Assembly: GCA_030737835.1 (NCBI GenBank) | Contig: CM060850.1 | Coordinates: forward strand, 28,995,716 to 29,059,715 | From: Acorus gramineus | Lineage: Eukaryota > Streptophyta > Magnoliopsida > Acorales > Acoraceae | DNA length: 64,000 bases | Direction: 5' to 3' | Part shown: piece by piece, positions 27,990-38,412 of the stretch | How the letters are laid out: each line of letters opens with the position of its first letter | Numbering within the stretch: position 1 is the stretch's first letter | Notes under the pieces: model-generated | Database searches by the model: none | The model's input: the letters and a program-made list of their open reading frames with translations, nothing else | Told to the model about the DNA's origin: nothing | Translations under genes and position numbers: made by a program

Positions 27990-30067
27990 CACGTGCGCGC
28001 AGATAAATGATGAGAGTAGTCAAACATTTTTAAATCCTCCCCTGCAAATATTACAAACTATGACATGCAGTCCATTTCATTTCACAAATGGTGTGCAAAT
28101 TCCAACACTTTTTTAATAGGAGGTACATGCAATGAATAAACCAATCATTTTACTGAGTGCTTTAACTAGATAGAAAATGAATACACTATATTCATGATGT
28201 CGAGGAACACAGGGAATGTTTTACTTCAGTTATAATAGACACAATCGAGTGTTAAAATGAGTTTATCCAACTAACAAAGTAGGAGAACTAGTGGATCCAC
28301 ACAGTTAGATTGCATTTATATCATGTGTTTCCAGATTGTGTAATCCTCAATTGTTGACGTTAATATAGTCTCGATCTCAAATTTAAAAGGAGGGAAAAAG
28401 TTGTTAAATGTAGCCGAGAAGAATGATAAGCTAAATATTGCCAAGAAGCAACAATGTGCTAAAAAACTAAATTGATCCCCATTTTTTCTTTTTCTTTTTT
28501 GATAAAAACAGTAGGCAACTCGCCATAAATTCATTAACATAGGAAGAAAGTGACCAAAGCATACATAAAGGAACAAAAACATAAAACAAATTGAGGAACT
28601 CACCCAAGCCTCAGGATTGCAAATTTTGTTATCAACCTCAACCATTGTGCTATGATCTAAGGATCAACTGATCCCCGCATTAATTTTACTTTACTAGAAG
28701 CATGGGATATAATGGACACAAATCACTTCTTATCATTCAAAATATCAAAGAACCTTATGATCTAGTTCATACACTAATACACACTATAAATTATGAATTA
28801 TACACAGAAGCTTTGGATTTTCGTGATTAAAGAAAGCTATCAGTTAATAGCATGTAAACAGATCTTGTTATTGTACATTTATGCCATTAGTTTCTATATG
28901 GTTGTTCCTCCATGTGCCCTCTACATTTATTTTTTCACCTAAAGAAAGAGTTTTGTATAACATGGAAGCTTCTCCCATTCTAATTTCTGTATAACTGAAG
29001 AAATTTAGTTCATCTGGCAAGCACGAAACAGATGTCCATGCCCAGGTGAAACCCAAATATTTCCAAAGAGTTGTACAATTCTGCTAAATAGTGCTAATAC
29101 AATACTCTTACTATTAGTAAAAATACTTATGTGCCAGTAGCTCCATAGCATTTACAACAAATATATCAGGGTATAGAACACGTAAAACCAAACAGAAAAC
29201 ATTAAACCATACTCACAGCCTTATAGCTGCAATGATGATGCTACCTCCCGATCCACCTCCTCCTTTAAGCCCTCCTTCACCTCCCTCTGCAGTTATGGAT
29301 CCATCTACATGTATTAAATCTGTCAATTTAAGCATGATCCTTCCCCCTCCATCCCCTCCATATGGCTCTTCTTCAGATGTAGTCCCCCCTTTGCTTCCAT
29401 AACTCCATGGTTCAGATAAGTTAGACCAGGCATAGACATCCCCACCCCAAATATTTGTCTGATTACTCCTCAGACAAGAAGCACCACGGCCCCCATGGCC
29501 ACCACCAGCTCCATCCTGACCAATAGGAGTACCACTAGTCTGTGCGGGTGGTGGTCCACCTAATGCCGTGGTGCTTATGGAAGAGTATTTTTCCAGAGTC
29601 AGATCAGTGGCATTAACAACTATGGATCCTGCAGAAATCTTTGCATGCTGACAAACTGTAATGTTTCCGGTTACTTTGAAAGTCAATGTACAGCCTTTCA
29701 CAGGGCACTCAATTGTAACGTGGTCGGATATTAAAAGGTTTCCTGTCCCATAGATATTCTGATCCTCGGCAAAATACAAACTTGAATTCAGCAGGCAAGT
29801 TGTGTTCAATGAACCAACACCTTTTAAGTCCTCACAAGAAATCGGATTTTTTATAGAGGATGGTGTAGAAGATTTCTGAATGCAGTATGGAGCACCTCTT
29901 TCTCTGTTCAAACCAACAAGTGGTCTTGAATGGTTCTGCAATTGGGTATCTGTTTCCAAATCTTTGCATGCATACCCCCAATTAAAAAAACTTGTGGATG
30001 TAAACAACAGAAGTGTGATAATGGGCCAAAGGAAGTAACCCTTGTTTAGCAATGGACACATGACCAT
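6765..30067 (-). CDS. Large glycine-rich secreted/membrane protein, 22 coding exons
   Basis: Minus-strand exons, 5' to 3': 30067-29217, 27756-27644, 26738-26530, 24587-24468, 22327-22199, 22109-21984, 21390-21335, 21255-21156, 18601-18484, 18299-18087, 16736-16412, 14903-14810, 13368-13260, 11935-11667, 11525-11398, 10900-10666, 9846-9658, 9557-9271, 9136-8929, 8853-8614, 7312-7227, 6912-6765. Every junction has GT and AG and keeps frame, giving 1450 residues. That fits the plant family of At5g11700, At5g47020 and At4g32920, in which motifs such as IGCPGNSGAAGT, DFFLGGDEKR and YMSPYNL recur. Residues 1-33 look like a signal peptide. The extracellular part has Gly-rich blocks (about 170-335, 620-680, 750-775) and a Cys-rich module at 795-870. 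Membrane segments lie at about 893-912, 1013-1028, 1297-1320, 1323-1345 and 1366-1388. The biochemical role is unknown to me. Introns make up over 80 percent of the locus. Confidence 0.92.
12005..12054. repeat. Compound (AT)n(GA)n microsatellite
   Basis: About 14 AT units run straight into about 10 GA units, directly next to the first foldback element of the cluster in intron 13 of the glycine-rich protein gene. Confidence 0.95.
12052..12330. mobile_element. Foldback MITE, copy 1, in intron 13
   Basis: About 280 bp whose ends pair over roughly 90 bp: it starts GAGTAATGATATGATGCGGTCC and the far end reverse-complements to GAATGATAATATGCAATCCGC, each followed by GCATATACCTC-type repeats. It is diverged from copies 2 and 3. 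No clear target duplication, so the superfamily is unassigned. Confidence 0.65.
12340..12553. mobile_element. Foldback MITE, copy 2
   Basis: A 214-bp near-palindrome starting GAGTAATGATATGGTGCGG and ending CGCATATTATCACTC. The arms (GCGAACCACGCATATACCTC and its complement) pair over about 90 bp around a short TTTTTGAAG-containing loop. It is closely related to copy 3, which lies 9 bp away. Confidence 0.75.
12562..12749. mobile_element. Foldback MITE, copy 3
   Basis: A 188-bp copy of the same family (starts GGGTAATAATATGGTGCGG, ends GACCGCATATTATCATTC). The inner arms are nearly identical to copy 2, with a short deletion in the right arm. The array probably grew by local duplication or preferential insertion. 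Confidence 0.75.
13432..13775. repeat. Intronic tandem duplication, unit about 171 bp
   Basis: Two adjacent copies (about 13432-13602 and 13603-13775) share GGTGTAAGCCAAGAATAGG, AACAATATTGTCTTG, TGAAGTAGC and CCAATATATCCAT in the same order. A partial third copy of the first 45 bp precedes them at about 13386-13430. All of it lies in intron 12 of the glycine-rich protein gene, next to exon 13. Confidence 0.8.
17308..17332. repeat. (TG)n microsatellite
   Basis: A perfect TG run of about 12 units in intron 10 of the glycine-rich protein gene. Confidence 0.95.
26190..26515. repeat. Intronic duplication beside exon 3
   Basis: Two copies (about 26190-26350 and 26375-26515) share TTACAATAA, CATGTTAATGA, AAAAAAGA, AATCAGATCAT and TTCCAACATAT, in order. 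The right copy ends about 15 bp from the exon 3 donor. A weak exon-3-end-like stretch at about 26106-26150 suggests that the original duplication included the exon edge. Confidence 0.7.
27963..27989. repeat. (GT)n microsatellite
   Basis: About 13 GT units continuing into GCACGTGCGCGC, in intron 1 of the glycine-rich protein gene. Confidence 0.95.
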
Positions 30068-30072
30068 TACAT
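30067..30072 (-). promoter_or_regulatory. Start-stop upstream ORF overlapping the main AUG
   Basis: On the minus strand the leader ends ATGTAATGGTC. An ATG (30072-30070) is followed at once by the stop TAA (30069-30067), whose last base is the A of the main ATG (30067-30065). Minimal AUGUAA elements are known in plants to stall ribosomes, as in the boron-responsive leader of Arabidopsis NIP5;1. Here the reinitiation site would overlap the stop. Confidence 0.6.
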
Positions 30073-31560
30073 GAGCACTGCAACTGAAGGAGAACTGAAG
30101 ATATCGGTGATATAAGCATTCAAAAAATCATGAAACTCGGGATCCATTTAGAGTTGGTACTCTAGTTCTGCTTCATCACATTCTTTGTATTAGAAGATCA
30201 TCCCACACAATCTCCCCTCCAGGAGTTAGCCAAGCTGGTTCTAATATCACACTGATATTCCACCAATGACAACCTGATCAATACATGAAAACTGAACTAG
30301 ATCACCATAATTTTCATGTTTGAGAGGAATATAAGAGAAATGAAAGAAGCGCCAAGACAACCTATGGATAGGACAATGAAACATCACGTAATAGAGCAAC
30401 CAGTAACGTATTTAGGCTTTATATCATGTAGCTTGATTATATGCATATCCTGTTTCTATAAATAAACATCCTGCTGTTTGTCACAAGAAACGCAAGAATC
30501 GTTTAATGATTATGGAAATCATGTAAGATCTGAGCAGTACTATGTGACAGACCAGAATGGTATATATCAATAAAGCAACTTTGGCAATTAAAGTTGGCGA
30601 TTAAAGTCTTATTTACTTCAAGCGCATGAAAAAATGTAATTATCTACCAACTTTCAATTTTAGTCGATTCCTAAAAACTTTTGATGGGTTATCATTCTTG
30701 TATGTAGATGTACCACAGAGTCTGCGACATCAAACTGCTCACTGTCCATTTGATTAACATAATCAACTGTAGACAAGTAAACCATACACTTTAGCTCTTC
30801 ATTACAAACTAGCAGGAATGAATGTGAAATTCTATGCAGTATAATTCTTGCTTTATATTGTTATTAGATTCACATAACCTCCCACCCATACCATCCTATA
30901 TCTTTAGAAATCAACAACCCAGCACATATATAGCAAATTAGCAATCAAGTAAAAAAAATATATATAAAAAAAAATAGTTTAGCTTCAGTCCAAAATCTAA
31001 ACCCAGAAATGATAAATAGACTCCAAAAACGCAATCTCCCAAGAGCAGGCCAATCAACATTCACGTTCAGTTCCGCATCGATGGCTCATTCGGTACTTCC
31101 ACAAAACATCATTAACTCATGCATTCACAATTGAATAATCCATTTATCAAACAGAGAAGCAACGACAAACATAGAAACGATTAAAAGCATCCTCAAACAA
31201 ACGATCGTGAAAGAGACACCTATCAACCTCCACAATGTCACATCTACATACGTTCCCGATTCACGCACCTAGCGCTTCCACGGGACGCCACTAAATCATG
31301 CATTCACGATCAAATAATCCACAACAACACAAAAAAACAAAAAAAATTGGCAACTCAATCAATCCAGAGACAGATCCGAAGTCGCTGAAGCCACAGGTCA
31401 AGTCGAAATCCATCAAAGATAGGAAGGGAGGAGAAAAGAATACCTCGATACGTTCGAGATCCTGAGTAACCCTAGATTTCCTCTCCTGTTGAAACCATTA
31501 AAACGTTTCAGCTCTCTCTCTCTCTCGCAATTTCATCCAGGACTCCAAGTGGAGCTGTTT
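30073..31560 (-). promoter_or_regulatory. 5' leader with intron, and promoter-proximal region, of the glycine-rich gene
   Basis: A likely first noncoding exon ends at 31444 (TATCGAG|GTATTC) and contains a (GA)n run near 31510-31525. A likely acceptor lies just upstream of the coding exon, near 30100 (GATATCTTCAG or CTCCTTCAG). This gives a leader intron of about 1.3 kb, common in constitutively expressed plant genes. A small upstream frame (MKLRERERAETF) sits in the first exon. The boundaries are inferred from splice consensus only. Confidence 0.5.
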
Positions 31561-31714
31561 ATCTGTCGTTATTAATTGGTTTATATTAAAGCCATTCTTT
31601 ATGGCATCGCTTTGTGGTACGCAAGTCCAACCCCGCATTTGCACAGCTAGACACCTTCCCTTCCCGATTGAGCCTCCTTTTTTGCTTTAAATATTCCCCT
31701 TTTTTGTTCTCGTT

Positions 31715-32232
31715 GGGGAAATTTCAAATAACACCGTGTAAACTACCTAAAATCCATATAACCCTCCGACTTTTCTTTTAAGTCCATATAACAAGTGAAA
31801 ACATCTATGTAAATTCATATAACCCCTCGGTTAAACTTTCACAGACAGATGAAGGATATTCCGTAAATAATCTGGTTGATTAACCTTGACTGAAAATATA
31901 GTATACTAAAAAAACCTATAATATGTTAAAGATGTGTTAAACCTTTATGAATGATGATTTTATCCCTTTAAATAAATTATAAAACTCTAATAAAGGGATG
32001 AAATTATCATTTACATATAATGTTTTACATTTTTAATGGGGTTTTGGGTATATTATTTTTTCAGCTAGGGTTAACCAAATAAATTCATTATCTGTTAACG
32101 TAAATTTAATTTATGGAGTTATTTTTTAGATTTATATCCATGTTTTCAAGGGGTCATGTGAACTTCAAATAAAACATCAGGGAGTTATATGTATTTTGAA
32201 CAGTTAACGTGGTGGTTTTATGGATTTTCCCC
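31715..32232. mobile_element. Mutator-type foldback MITE (CATATAACCC family)
   Basis: About 518 bp. The left end (GGGGAAATTTCAAATAACACC, then AAAATCCATATAACCCT) pairs with the right end (GGTTTTATGGATTTTCCCC). It shares subterminal words with the elements at 46090 and 59697, including AAAACATCTATGTAAAT and GTTAACCAAATAAA-like stretches. No clean target duplication at this copy; the superfamily comes from its relatives. Confidence 0.7.
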
Positions 32233-33996
32233 ACCGTCTACGACTATACATGCAATCCTTCGTGACGAAGGACTGCATTTATGGAACTGACATCTGATTT
32301 ACATTAAATTACGAAAATACCACTCTCGAATTTCGACTGGGAACGAATGATTTTGACAGTGGCGATTTTGTTGATTTGTTGAAAAGATGGGGGTCCAGAT
32401 GTAATAACGAAAGTAGGCGAGGGTCCTTGTTTGACCGGGAAGGCGTAGGTTGCGGATTTGGGTATAGGTAGATGTTACCGTTGAAACCGGTCTTATCGAT
32501 GGTCTTCTCTCGTCCGTCTGATTTTTTTTCCGTTAAGGGACCACCGTTTAATAGCCATTTAATGTTTGGTCCCCTATCCCCGTTCAAATTCGAGATCCTT
32601 CTGTCCGTTGTCCATCAGTTTGACGTTTCAAAATCTTAAAAAAGTCAAATGGAGATAAAAAAAACATATAATTTTTTGACCTTATTATCCTATAATTATT
32701 GAATGGCTAAAAATTTTTAGTTTTTCAAGAAAAATACAAGTTGAAATCACAACTTTAAATGGTTTTTTTTTTTAATATCACATTCAAACAAATCCTAGGA
32801 TTTCAAAAACATTTTAATTTTGGAGTAAAAAGATATCATCTATTATGTATTTATTAATATTTGTTAAAATAATATATATATATATAATTTAAACATTTAA
32901 ATGGAATAAAAAAAAATAACTAAAAAGTTGTTCATAATTTACTTAAATTTTTTAATGAATTGAATAAGTTGATTACTAATCACTTATTCCATTATCATCT
33001 TTATCTATCTCACTGTGCATGGGACTCGTTAATAAGTCTCACAATTATTTAATTTCTCAATGATATCGTAACACACATCATGATTTATGTTGATTGAATA
33101 TGAAATATTTTTTTGATAAAACGTTAGACAGACGTCTTAATATGTTAAGAAATAAACGTTCAATTAACAATACATAAAAAATGCAAAACAAATGCCTCCA
33201 TTGGGTTATGAGTAAAAGTTGATTCTACCATAACCAACTAAAAGGCCCTTAGACTGCTAAAGCATAATTGAATTTGAAATGTTACTTTATTCATATGGGT
33301 TATTTGGCTGCAATCCGATTACAGTGAAAACACACACATATATATATATATTACTTAAAATATTATTAGTTTTTCCCTCTAAATTTTAGAGTCATTTAAC
33401 TATATCTTTTATTTGTTTATGTATATTTTGATTACAGCTCAAATTTCATGTATGAGGATATAATTAATGTTAACATGAATTTAATTATAAATATTATTTT
33501 TAAACTAATGTTCCATTTTGATTTGCAACAAAACACTTGAGTTCCAAAAACTTAGGTTGAAACCATGCGCTAACGAATCATGGTCTTAGAGACATTTAAA
33601 ACACCAGATAAAAATGACATGAAATAGCATTGAAAACGGTGCAGAGTGATGTGGCGTGGAGTGATGTGAATACAGAAACAATAGATTTGTTTGGATCCAA
33701 TATGATGTTCTACCGGCTTTTGCACTTCTGAATTTTTTCCACAGTAAATTCAAACAAAACTTAAAAAGTAACATTATTATTTAAATAAGATAACAAAATT
33801 AATATATTTATGCTCACCCAAGGTATATATTAGTTTAAAATAAACAAAATGGAAATAATTTTATGATCAAGTTTTTTCCCATCTGTTTCCGTGTGTAGTC
33901 ACCACTAAGAAAGTTTTATTTTAGTTTTATTTTTCTCTCTCCAAAATCTTCATTAAAGTTTAAAAATAGAATTTAAAAAAACACATTATTGTTATC
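32233..33996. other. Intergenic AT-rich DNA
   Basis: No gene seen. The first 400 bp (32240-32640) are less AT-rich and contain a 92-codon minus frame (32309-32587) with no recognisable motif and no splice support. It may be old promoter DNA of the glycine-rich gene. The rest is AT-rich with short AT microsatellites. Confidence 0.4.
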
Positions 33997-34211
33997 TATA
34001 TTACTATATAAAAGTCTCTTAAACCAAAAACCTGCCATTTGACCATTTTGCCCATGTCAATCCATTCAATCCCATTACAATCCATTTACACCATTTTAAT
34101 AACAACCATTTGATCATTTTACCCCTACGTTTCTATTTAATTCCATGAAAATCCATTCACATCATTTTAATCATGTCATAATTTATTCCAATATATTTTA
34201 TCATATCTTTT

Positions 34212-34244
<33 letters not shown>

Positions 34245-37200
34245 ATAAAATCATTTTAATAATTTACATAAATTATATGTATTTAGATTTTTCATATATA
34301 TTAACTGAAATTATATTAATATATTTATTAACTTATAATTAAATTCAGATATTATACTATTATTAAGATAAGAGGATGCTTATAAAATGAAAAGATATTC
34401 AAAATATAATTCACTTTTAGAATATATTTTGTACCCTATTTTGATAAGGAAAATTAAAATTACTTTTTTTTGTGGTTTAGATAATATTGATAATCAAATG
34501 AGAAAAACCTTCTAATTAAATGGTTAAATGAAATATGACTTTAATATTAAAAGAATGACTGCAACAACAAAATATATTAATATTCGCATTTAAAAATGAT
34601 AATTAATATATAAATTTTTTAATTAATATTTAATGTTCCCATTACTTTCATATTTGTTTAAATTAGGATATATATAAAAGATATAATGAAATCCATTTAA
34701 AGTTTTCATATAATTTGCATATCAGTTTATCAATAAAAATATGAAATCTATTTAAATTTTATCTTTAATTTGAATGTTAATTTGATTTTATTCTGAATAC
34801 TATCCAAATTATTAAAGACAATATAATTAACAGCAATTTTATTAAAGACAAGATTTGAATGACAATATTATTAAATGACAAGATTTGAAGAAAATCTGAA
34901 GACTAAGGAGACGAGATTGTGTCCCTTGATATTCGTTGATTATATTGGCATTAAATTCAAATGTATTGCTTAAATTTGAAATGGTAAAAAAAAGAACAAT
35001 CCCAAAAAATTATTCATGTTTGCATTCAAAATTTGTAATTAATATATAAAAGTCTGTAATTAATATATTAATCCACTATAAATTTCATGTATAGCGGAGG
35101 TTACTTGTAGGTTACATATATTGATATGGATGTATTGATCATGTAATGCTCTTCAATTGAATTTATTCAATTTATTCCCTTACTATTTACTTGGATTTCT
35201 CTACTCTATTAATGCCCCAAATAATCAATAGTCAATAAGATCTACCCAACAAATTTTTTTATAATTACATTAATAAATTTTTTTAAAATGATTAATAAAA
35301 TTACATTAATAAAAATTTTACTCATGAAAAAATTTCTTTACATCAATTATGATTAAATTACATTAATATGCCGACTAAAATTGTATTAATATGTTTATTA
35401 TTTTATTATAATCATATTTAAATATCATTGTTATGATAATGTGAATGTACTACAATGCAAGTGCATCATCACTGTTGGTTGAATTGGCTTTTACCAAACG
35501 AACTCATAAATCAAACAGCAGAAATAAAATTGACACAAGATATTAAACATCAAGAATGTTCCAAAAACAAGTTGTATTTTAATACTTTCGCACACATCTA
35601 TTATAAACACCACAAAAGAAATGCACACAGACGTTTCAAAAAACAGGAGCGGAAAAAATGAATCTATCATTCAATCTCCTCATCATTCATCCCCTCTCCA
35701 TTCAATCCCCTCATCTTCCACAAACCCTCATATTTATTTATGCAACATTGAATACCCATTCATTGTCATCCCCATTCATTTGGATAAATGGATCTATCAT
35801 CTTTCTCTTTTTTCTTCTCTCTCTCAAAATTTTGGAATGTGGAGGTAGTGTTCATCTTTTTTTCTGATACGGGTATGTTTTTTAGTTTGTTTGATTGATT
35901 ACTCAGTTGTTTAATTTTTTTTTGTCATTTATTTAGAATATAAAATTTTGTGATTTGTTCATTTCAAAATCCCAGTTTTCGTATTTGTCAATTTGCATGA
36001 ATGAGTGAATGGTTTCATTTCTGAGATGGGTTCTGTTAAATTTGGTATGAATTTATGAAAAAGTTGGGGACAATAACCTGTTCATTCCCCTTTATTTTGT
36101 TTTCTTTTCTATAATGTCATTCCTTTTATTATTTTCAACAGTAAACAATATGTTTGAGCTTTTGTTTGAGCTTAACACATCTTCAGGTGGCCTAAATCAC
36201 GATCTTAAATATATAAATGATTGATTCTAGGGATGGGATTAGTTGTTTTTTTCATATAGACCCTTTTTTTGTTGCAGATTTGGGGTTCATGTGATGATGA
36301 GACATAGATTTTAGATCTTTTGATAAATGAATTTTCCTATAAAATTTTTTTTTCTCAATTTTAGCTCTTCATGATACATGATGTTTTGCCATCTTCACAT
36401 TTTTTTATCTCGTAATCTTAAAAAAAACAATTCTTTTGACTTTATTATGATTGAATTCTATAGATTTTAGGATCTATATAAAAGATACAATGATATCTAT
36501 TTAAAGTTTAGGTAATTTTCAATATGAATTTATTCATCTTCAGTTATTTTTTTTCGTTTGCATGGTATATAGAAAATTTGATTTTTAAATTTTTTTTATT
36601 ATGATGATTGAATTCTATATATTTTAGGATCTGTATAGAAATACAATGATATCTATTTAAAATTTAGTTAATTTTCAATATGAATTTACATCTTCATTTG
36701 TTTTCCCTTTTGCATGGTACATAGAAACTTTCATGTTATTCATATCTAGAAATCACCAAATAATTAATTCTGTAGATTTTAGGGATTTTAGGATATGTGT
36801 AAGTGATGTGATGATATCTATTTAAATTTTTAAAACTCTTATAATGATTTCATCCATATTATCAATATTTCTTATTTTCATTTGCATAATTCAAAAATAC
36901 TTTTATGTTAAATATTTATATTCCTTGGATTTGATTTTATAACCCTCCCTTATCATGATAATATTATGATATCCCTGCTTCATTATAAGATTGAAAAAAT
37001 AGCTCATTAAAGTTGGCATATATATATAAAATAATCATATGCATGTATTTATATAAATTTATTTTAATGTATGAACATCTTTATGCAGCATTAAAATATC
37101 TTGAATATAATTTATTTTAATTATATTACCATGATATTACATTTATCATATTTTAAGAATCCAATATGTAAGTGTTAAATTTATAATAGGACAATATTAC

Positions 37201-37566
37201 AGTTATCATTTTTTAATATCCAATATATAAGGGTTAAAATTAGAATAGGATTGGATTTCAGTCTATTTAAAATATGAATAGGATTCTATAGATGTATATG
37301 ATGAATAAAAAAAAATACAGAAGGGCAATTAGAATCATTCTTTCTTGAGACGTATCCAAGTGAATAGAGTAAATGCTAATTAAATGTGAATAGAGTAAAT
37401 GCTAATCAAATATTATATTTTTTTGGAGGAATCGGAAGACAATTGCTATCCCGATTTTTCATAGTCTTACATATTTTTTGTAATATGTAATCTTTGGGAT
37501 ATATCATACATAAGACCATTTTCATGGCTGATTCTTTCATAGTTCAAAATAGTTATTTGTTTTTAG

Positions 37567-37819
37567 AGAGTAAAGGAGCATGATGTGAAATTGGCTGATG
37601 AGAGGCTTCAAAATAATTCACATTGGACAAAGGTGATTTGCTTGTGAACACCCTCGATTAAACTTCTGTGATTTTGTATTTTATTTAAACAATTTTTTTT
37701 AACATTTAAATGTGTTTCTTGGGTTTCATGGAAATTACTTTTAATTTTAATTTTCTGTTCTTTAGGCTATGGATGTCAGACGAATATTAAATGGTAAAGA
37801 AGTGATATTACATACAACG
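37567..37819 (+). pseudogene. Two orphan exons of an unidentified gene inside the repeat block
   Basis: Exon-like segments 37567-37632 (TTTTAG| to AAG|GTGATT) and 37766-37819 (CTTTAG| to ACG|GTAAAC) are both open, both in phase 0, and separated by a 133-bp intron-sized gap. They encode HDVKLADERLQNNSHWTK and AMDVRRILNGKEVILHTT. I do not recognise the protein. No convincing start or further exons were seen. A leader-like stretch with CT tracts at about 35780-35870 (donor near 35872) could be its 5' end. This is either a gene fragment captured by a Helitron or a decayed gene; it could also be chance. Confidence 0.35.
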
Positions 37820-38128
37820 GTAAACTAAACTTCTTCTTAAAGGTCTATCTAAAAAAACTTTTGAGGGTAGACTTCCACACAAATATAAATATACTATGTC
37901 TCTTGATAGTTTTATTGATTTTAGATTTTTTATCAGCAAATTAAAGTTTTGTAGAAAAACTTATGGTGACGCTAGATGTTTTCAGAGAGCAAAAAAAAAT
38001 GTAGATGAAAATATTCTGAGCAACTTTATACATTTTTATTTATTAAACCACTATACATTAACAATGGGTTTTAATCTCATTACAGTCCATTCACACTATT
38101 TTAATCACAACCATTTTTTTATTTTACC

Positions 38129-38412
38129 CCTATATTTTTATTCAATTCCATGAAAATTCTTTACATCATTTTAATCTCATTTATAGTATATTATAATACA
38201 TACATTTCATCATGTAACATATTTATTAAATTATAATTAAATTTGGTTATCATAATATTATTAGGATACTCCTACATTTCTATTTAATCCCATGAAAATT
38301 CATTTACAACATTTTAGTTTCATTCATAGTTTATTCTAATACATACATTTCGTCATCTAACATATTGATTAACTTATAGTTAAATTTGGTTATCATAATA
38401 TTATTACGATAA
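38129..38412. repeat. Tandem pair of 142-bp units
   Basis: Unit 1 (38129-38270) and unit 2 (38271-38412) align along their full length, each beginning CCTAYATTTYTATT and ending TTGGTTATCATAATATTATT. A third, older copy lies near 34120-34370, interrupted by a (CA)n(TA)n microsatellite. Confidence 0.75.
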
